Positions 34,596 to 38,922 of a DNA stretch of 38,922 nucleotides are shown here, piece after piece; position 1 is the stretch's first letter; the number at the start of each line of letters is the position of its first letter. The stretch lies in the IMG/VR virus record IMGVR_UViG_3300025879_000003, positions 1 to 38,922 of that record, one strand, 5' to 3'. The DNA comes from a virus. Position numbers and translations under genes: made by a program. Below the pieces are notes generated by a model. That model had not been told where the DNA came from. It saw only the letters and a list, made by a program, of their open reading frames with translations, and searched no databases.

Positions 34596-35818
34596 AGGTG
34601 CTCCAATCGCATCTGCACAGGAACGCGCCGCTTAAGATCGCCAAAGCTAAGATCATAAGAGGCTGTCACCATCGAGGCTCTTATGCGCCCTTGATCGCCG
34701 TTATCCTCTGAGGTGTAGATCAGATCATAAGCGGGTTGGTCGGCTGTCACCTCGGCAGAGGTCAGCGCGCGGCGTGAGTCTCCCCAACCTTGATAGAAGT
34801 TGACCCTCTCACCCTGTGGCGCGTACTGCATGAAGCGATCAGTAAAGTGACGATAGAGATCACGCTGATCAAGCAGAGCATCAAGATCAAAGGCGAGCGC
34901 GCTTGTGATGTAGCGCCCGATAAAGTTTGAGGTGTACCCGCCACCGATGAGGCGCCTACTCTGAGAGATTGTCTCAGCGCTGAGGTGGTGATCTTGGAAG
35001 GGTCGAGATGGGAACAGCGCCCCGGGCATGGGGTGCGTGGCTGTGAGCGTCACTGTGTTGGTGGCTCCGCTGCCATTGACCACGCCCACCTCATCACCGG
35101 TGAAGCCGAGGCGATCTCTGAAGGAGCTCGACAACCAAGAGAAGGAGGAGCTGTCAAGATGCCACACCTCAACGTGACCATCATCATTAAGGATGAAGCG
35201 CGCCTCTGTGCCTGTGTCAGTCCTCACCAAAGCCTCAAGGCAGTCGGTCGCGTGTAGGTCGTCAAGGTCAGCCAAGCCACGCTGACGCAGACCACAGACC
35301 ACATCTTGTGTAGGCCAAGGCTGATCTGATGAGGAGAAGGCAGTGAATAAGGTTGGAGGTGTGCCACCATCACTGAACAGGTATCGCTCACCTCGATACA
35401 CACCGCGCACCCAATCAAGCTCACCAATCACATAATAATGAGCCTCGGTCACATCATAGGTTGCGTTCTGATTGCCGAGCCCTAAAGGATCGGTGGTGAT
35501 GGGAGACACGATGAAGTCCACATCACAGATGATCTTGATGCGATCTTCCTCGGTCAGATCCACCTGCCATGTGCCAAAGCTAGAGGCTGAGTTGAGCGCC
35601 GCCTCAAAGGTACCGATCGCCCCAGAGATAGAGCCGACAGCGCCCACGCCTCGACCATTAAGGAAGTGTAGCGCGTCCTCATAAACGCCCTCGCCTAAGC
35701 CATACTCAGGCAGGGTCACAGTCTGTGAGGCGTAGCTGATTACATCGACACCCGACCAATCACGCGCATCAAAGGAGGCGAGAAGGGCGAAGTTTGGAGC
35801 ATATACGTTATAGGGCAT
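34592..35818 (-). CDS. Distal tail / minor tail protein candidate
   Basis: A 408-residue protein encoded directly after the tape measure (one-base gap), where distal tail proteins are often found. Its N-terminus (YNVYAPNFALLASFDARDWSGVD) is unusual. The middle has a domain (EARFILNDDGHVEVWHLDSSSFSWLSSSFRDRLGFTGDE) that recalls phage proteins binding along the tail tip. No catalytic motif is visible. It starts with ATG right after the tape-measure stop and overlaps the next gene by ATGA. Confidence 0.5.
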   Translation of the reverse strand: MPYNVYAPNFALLASFDARDWSGVDVISYASQTVTLPEYGLGEGVYEDALHFLNGRGVGAVGSISGAIGTFEAALNSASSFGTWQVDLTEEDRIKIICDVDFIVSPITTDPLGLGNQNATYDVTEAHYYVIGELDWVRGVYRGERYLFSDGGTPPTLFTAFSSSDQPWPTQDVVCGLRQRGLADLDDLHATDCLEALVRTDTGTEARFILNDDGHVEVWHLDSSSFSWLSSSFRDRLGFTGDEVGVVNGSGATNTVTLTATHPMPGALFPSRPFQDHHLSAETISQSRRLIGGGYTSNFIGRYITSALAFDLDALLDQRDLYRHFTDRFMQYAPQGERVNFYQGWGDSRRALTSAEVTADQPAYDLIYTSEDNGDQGRIRASMVTASYDLSFGDLKRRVPVQMRLEHL

Positions 35819-35819
35819 C

Positions 35820-37937
35820 TTAACCTCTGCTGTTCATGCGAACCGCCCCGCGCCTGGGTCGGTTGATTGTCTCGACCAATCGGTCAGCGAGCGCCTGCTC
35901 TGCTGCGCGCCTTGTGTCATAGATCACAGCGCCACCAAAGTTAATGTTAAAGGTCATGGCCTCGGTGCTCGCTTGCTCACGCTGAGGAGCAGGAGCGCTC
36001 AAGGGTGCTCCACTCGGTGAGGCTGAGGGTGTACCACCTCCACCACCACCACCTCCAAGAGCTGCACCACCTGCGCGAGCGAGCCCCGCAGCGCCTGCGA
36101 AGATACCCGCCGCAGTGAAGTGAGCCGAGGCTTGAGCAGGGTTGAGCAGAAGCGCGGCTGTACCATAAGCGGTCTCCATGATTGCCTTAACGCCAGCCTC
36201 ACGCGCGAGGGCGTTGAGCACGTTGGCGATAGAGTCCTCAAAGCTCTCACCGAACAAGGCAGCGCCCACCGCCGCCTCAGCAAACCCCTTCCCATAATCA
36301 GAGATCACGCCACGCGCTTGCTTCATAAGCGCTTGTGATGCCTTCTGCTCTATCCTCGCCCTCTCCATCCCATAGCGCCTTAAGAGCTCAGTCCTCACCT
36401 GCTCGTTGCCCTCTGCCATCTCGATCTCTCGATCATACTTGACCTTGAGCTGTGCAAGCTCGCGCTCAGTCTCACCCTGCACAAAGCCAGCATTAAACTC
36501 AGCAGTTGAGAAGGCAAATTCACGCGCCTTCTCAGCAGCCTGCCTCTCTGCCTCCTCACGCTTGGCTAGGTTGCTCAAGTAATCAGCTTGTTCAGCTTCT
36601 CTGATTTTCTTCAGCTCAATCTGATACTGAGTCTCAACAAGCGCGCGCTTGGTTGCATCATCCTTGGCAAGCTTAAGCCCTGTCTCATATCGCTCTCTCG
36701 CTAGAGACTCCTGCTGACTCAAGCCATCAAGTGTTAATCTGATCTGAGCTTGGCGCAGTTGACTCTCTAAGACCATCTGCTGTTTAGCTAAAGCCTCCTG
36801 CATCTTTCGCTCAGCTTCCTGTTGTCTGAGCTTCTGCTGATAGGCTTGGCGCCGCTTCTGCGCCTCGGCTTCAAAAATGCGAGCCTGGCGAGCTGCTACA
36901 ACTTCTTCATAAACTTTTTGCTCATTAAGGCGCTTAAGGGCCTCTGTTTGACTCTCTACCTGTTTGAGCAAGTCAGCTCTGCTAGCATCCTCCAATTTAA
37001 GCGCATCTTCTTTTGCATAAGCCTCAATAGACTCTTTGGCAGCCGCCCGCGCTGCTTGGTCTTTGACATCAATCTCAAGCCTCATCAGGTCGATAGCCTT
37101 AAGGCGCTCAAGGTTTTCCTTAACCTTCTGTTTGAGAGAGTCTGTGGTCAACTCCTCAAGTTTCTTCTCCTGCTCGCCAGCCTCTTTCAAGACCTCAAGA
37201 TTTGATCTAAGTATGGTCTCTAACTCTTTGAGCTTGGCGTTGTATTTAGATGAAGACTTCGCCTTAATGTACTCTACCTCTGCATATTGCAGATTTTGCA
37301 GCGCTCTTGTGTATTCATCAGTCCCCTTCTTACCCTCTGATACTAACTTATTAAGAGTTTGCTGAGCTTCTGTGTAATCCTTGAGAGGCCCCTCAACCAT
37401 AGCCGATAACTTATTCATGGCTCGCTCAGTGCTCTTTTCAAAAAGCTCTTTAGCCACTTGAGCCTTGATAGTTATCCTAAAGAAATCATCAAGGGCTTTC
37501 ACAGATGGAACAACACCATTCTCAGCCAAAGCCTCTAGCTTAGAGCTGAGATCTGCCACCGCTGCGGCGTATGCCTCTTGACGATCTTCTGCCTCTTGAG
37601 CAGCGCCGCTCAGTTGCCGATAACTTTCATACAGAACACCTAAAGCTCCAACAACCATGCCAATCGGCCCGATCAAGCCAATCAGACTACCTCCCCCTTT
37701 TGCCACGCTCGACACCGCCCCACCTAACTCTGCAAAAGCTTCTTTACTCTCACCGATGGCGTCTGAAACAGATGACAGCCCCTCTCCCAGTTCCTTATTT
37801 GTTTTACCAACGAGCTCTCCGACCCCTTTAAAACTCTCGCCTACTCCATCGGCGCCTTTTGTGACCATATCCAACCCTTTGAGGGTTTCCTGTTGGCCTT
37901 TGAGTTCGACTTCAATCTCAATGGTATTCTCAGCCAT
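35820..37937 (-). CDS. Tape measure protein
   Basis: A 705-residue protein. The N-terminal 80 residues are Gly/Lys/Glu-rich helices, then comes a hydrophobic segment (GGGSLIGLIGPIGMVVGALGVLY, about 84-106). Long coiled coils follow (about 110-520, many EAL/QAEA heptads). The C-terminal part has hydrophobic helices and a poly-Gly stretch before an Ala/Pro-rich linker. This is the plan of a tape measure, which sets tail length and helps DNA enter the cell. At roughly 0.15 nm per residue the tail would be about 105 nm. Its start overlaps the end of the chaperone extension by 8 bases. Confidence 0.88.
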   Translation of the reverse strand: MAENTIEIEVELKGQQETLKGLDMVTKGADGVGESFKGVGELVGKTNKELGEGLSSVSDAIGESKEAFAELGGAVSSVAKGGGSLIGLIGPIGMVVGALGVLYESYRQLSGAAQEAEDRQEAYAAAVADLSSKLEALAENGVVPSVKALDDFFRITIKAQVAKELFEKSTERAMNKLSAMVEGPLKDYTEAQQTLNKLVSEGKKGTDEYTRALQNLQYAEVEYIKAKSSSKYNAKLKELETILRSNLEVLKEAGEQEKKLEELTTDSLKQKVKENLERLKAIDLMRLEIDVKDQAARAAAKESIEAYAKEDALKLEDASRADLLKQVESQTEALKRLNEQKVYEEVVAARQARIFEAEAQKRRQAYQQKLRQQEAERKMQEALAKQQMVLESQLRQAQIRLTLDGLSQQESLARERYETGLKLAKDDATKRALVETQYQIELKKIREAEQADYLSNLAKREEAERQAAEKAREFAFSTAEFNAGFVQGETERELAQLKVKYDREIEMAEGNEQVRTELLRRYGMERARIEQKASQALMKQARGVISDYGKGFAEAAVGAALFGESFEDSIANVLNALAREAGVKAIMETAYGTAALLLNPAQASAHFTAAGIFAGAAGLARAGGAALGGGGGGGGTPSASPSGAPLSAPAPQREQASTEAMTFNINFGGAVIYDTRRAAEQALADRLVETINRPRRGAVRMNSRG

Positions 37938-38352
37938 TATTGGCCTCCATCATTTGCTCTTGGTGGCGCGCGATCATCTGCTCAGTGTTGGAGTGTAGCA
38001 CATCGAGCGCCTCCACGATTGCACATGTAGGGCGCGGAAATACAGACTCAATCGAGCCTAAGCCTTGCCTGTGTCGGTGATAAGCCGTTATCACCGAGGC
38101 GAGGCGATTGGCGTCAGCTATCGGGCAGTGCCTGATCTTCTGATCAGAGAAGGCCTCACCGCAGTTGGGCGCCACGCGATAGGCAGGCATAAACAAACCC
38201 TCATCATCACGCTGAGCCATAGGCAGACCAGGCTTAAAAGCACCGCCACAATTGCCACGTTGACGCCTGAGCGCAGGGTTGCCCCTGCACTGCTCACAGC
38301 TCCACGCGCGCCCCCCACTGCTCGTCAACCAAACAGAGGAGGCAAGTGCTAT
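37930..38352 (-). CDS. Frameshift extension of the tail assembly chaperone (T-like)
   Basis: A 140-codon frame reached from the upstream chaperone by a -1 shift at G_GGA_AAA. It has no independent start of value: the first candidate is TTG at 38328, with no ribosome site. It is open back through the end of the upstream gene. The fused product would be about 308 residues. The extension is Cys-rich (CEQC, NCGG, NCGE, HCP, TC). It ends overlapping the tape measure start by 8 bases. This is the lambda G/GT arrangement. The Cys cluster, possibly metal-binding, recalls the zinc-binding end of some chaperone extensions but is otherwise uncharacterised. Confidence 0.75.
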   Translation of the reverse strand: MALASSVWLTSSGGRAWSCEQCRGNPALRRQRGNCGGAFKPGLPMAQRDDEGLFMPAYRVAPNCGEAFSDQKIRHCPIADANRLASVITAYHRHRQGLGSIESVFPRPTCAIVEALDVLHSNTEQMIARHQEQMMEANNG

Positions 38353-38855
38353 TTTCCCCGCTGACCTAAGAGGCTCATGCGCTGGATATGCTGCACCAGC
38401 TCTGTGATGACTGCGAGGCGGTGCGCCTCTGGCTTGATCAGGCTGAGCTTACCCTTTGCAGGTTCACCATCAATCAAAGTTAGAGCCGCCTCAACCATCT
38501 CGACAAAGACCTTGTTGAGGTAGCTCTGATACATCGCTAAAGCCTCACGCTCATCTTCTGTGAGATTGTGATGCCAACGCGCCTTCTCACGCTGATCATC
38601 GGGCGCCTCAGTCCACAGCAAGCGCCCAAGCTCAGAGCGAACATAAGCACCCGCCTTAACCTCAGCGCTCTCACGCTCAGCAGGAGAGAGAGCCTTGAGG
38701 GTAAAGATGGTGGCGCCCTCATAGCTCTCAAGCTCATCAAGATCACCTGTGAGCATATAGGCCTTTACTTGATCGGGTGAGGCGATCACCGAAGAATCAC
38801 AAGTGACCACCACCTCAAGCGTCATATCAGCATCGGGCATAAATGAGAGCGCCAT
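38349..38855 (-). CDS. Tail assembly chaperone (G-like)
   Basis: A 168-residue acidic, helical protein between the tail tube candidate (across the circular join) and the tape measure, the fixed place of tail assembly chaperones. The stop (TAG) directly follows the slippery heptamer, as CGG GGA AAA TAG. Residues near 30-45 have VKAYMLTGDLDELESYEG. The longer frameshifted form is expected at low level, and both should coat the tape measure during tail assembly. The start ATG is 4 bases after the tube stop with a poor ribosome site, so translation is probably coupled. Confidence 0.75.
   Translation of the reverse strand: MALSFMPDADMTLEVVVTCDSSVIASPDQVKAYMLTGDLDELESYEGATIFTLKALSPAERESAEVKAGAYVRSELGRLLWTEAPDDQREKARWHHNLTEDEREALAMYQSYLNKVFVEMVEAALTLIDGEPAKGKLSLIKPEAHRLAVITELVQHIQRMSLLGQRGK
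38352..38358 (-). promoter_or_regulatory. -1 programmed frameshift slippery site
   Basis: On the minus strand the heptamer is G_GGA_AAA, with the zero-frame stop TAG directly behind it. After slippage the tRNAs can re-pair with GGG and AAA, and reading continues as ATA GCA CTT. GGGAAAG, a one-base variant, is the lambda G/T slippery site. Confidence 0.75.
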
Positions 38856-38922
38856 ATCTTTAAACCCCCAGAGCCAAACGGACAGGGCTGTTGCCTGCGC
38901 CGCTCTCGCTCACATCACCACC
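38796..38922. repeat. Terminal direct repeat, right copy (assembly overlap)
   Basis: Exact copy of bases 1-127. When the two copies are merged, the stop of the tail tube gene sits 4 bases before the start codon of the 168-residue chaperone gene. That gives one unbroken minus-strand operon across the join. Confidence 0.97.
38860..38922 (-). CDS. Duplicate 3' fragment of the tail tube gene
   Basis: This is the end of the gene found complete at 65-1357, present twice because of the 127-base contig overlap. Its stop is at 38860-38862. It should not be counted separately. Confidence 0.9.
   Translation of the reverse strand, partial: GGDVSESGAGNSPVRLALGV

Overview
The window is a complete tailed-phage genome (class Caudoviricetes), most likely a siphovirus. 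Bases 1-127 are repeated exactly at 38796-38922, so the contig closes on itself and about 38,795 bases are unique. A 127-base end overlap is what a k=127 assembler leaves on a circular or circularly permuted genome. I see no integrase, excision or lysogeny cassette, so a lytic life style is the simplest reading. The host cannot be named. The possible spanin-like pair suggests a Gram-negative host, and the B12-dependent ribonucleotide reductase needs a host with adenosylcobalamin. The genome appears moderately GC-rich and tightly packed, with many ATGA or TGATG stop/start overlaps.

Layout, read as a circle. (1) A long minus-strand late block starts at 13363 and runs down through position 1 and on from 38855 to 18613. 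It holds SSB, a small acidic protein, an ECF-sigma-like protein, the small terminase subunit, a PD-(D/E)XK protein, the large terminase, two small proteins and the portal. A Mu-type protease with an in-frame internal scaffold start follows, then a DUF2190-type cement protein, the HK97-fold capsid, a MuF-like minor head protein, the neck proteins and the tail tube. Across the contig end come two tail-assembly chaperone reading frames joined by a -1 slippery site, the tape measure, tail-tip proteins, a CHAP hydrolase, a 1,883-residue repetitive fibre, three small fibre-tip candidates, a lysis-like trio, NrdJ and a 38-residue membrane peptide. (2) A minus-strand replication block (16814 to 14638) holds a lambda O-like initiator with the apparent origin inside its gene, a DnaC/IstB-type helicase loader and a double helix-turn-helix protein. 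(3) Two plus-strand early blocks are present: thyX with dCMP deaminase (13479-14702), and a Cro-like regulator, a membrane protein and a RecT-like annealing protein (16987-18616).

The genes suggest this scheme. The O-like protein binds five iterons, opens six AT-rich 12-mers beside them and, through the loader, recruits the host helicase. SSB and the RecT-like protein handle single strands. NrdJ, dCMP deaminase and ThyX supply deoxynucleotides and dTMP. The sigma-like protein next to the terminase genes is a candidate late-transcription regulator.

The most notable features are the origin array inside the initiator gene, the G_GGA_AAA frameshift signal at the end of the tail chaperone, the nested scaffold start, and a 12-bp inverted repeat that places a start codon inside a predicted stem.
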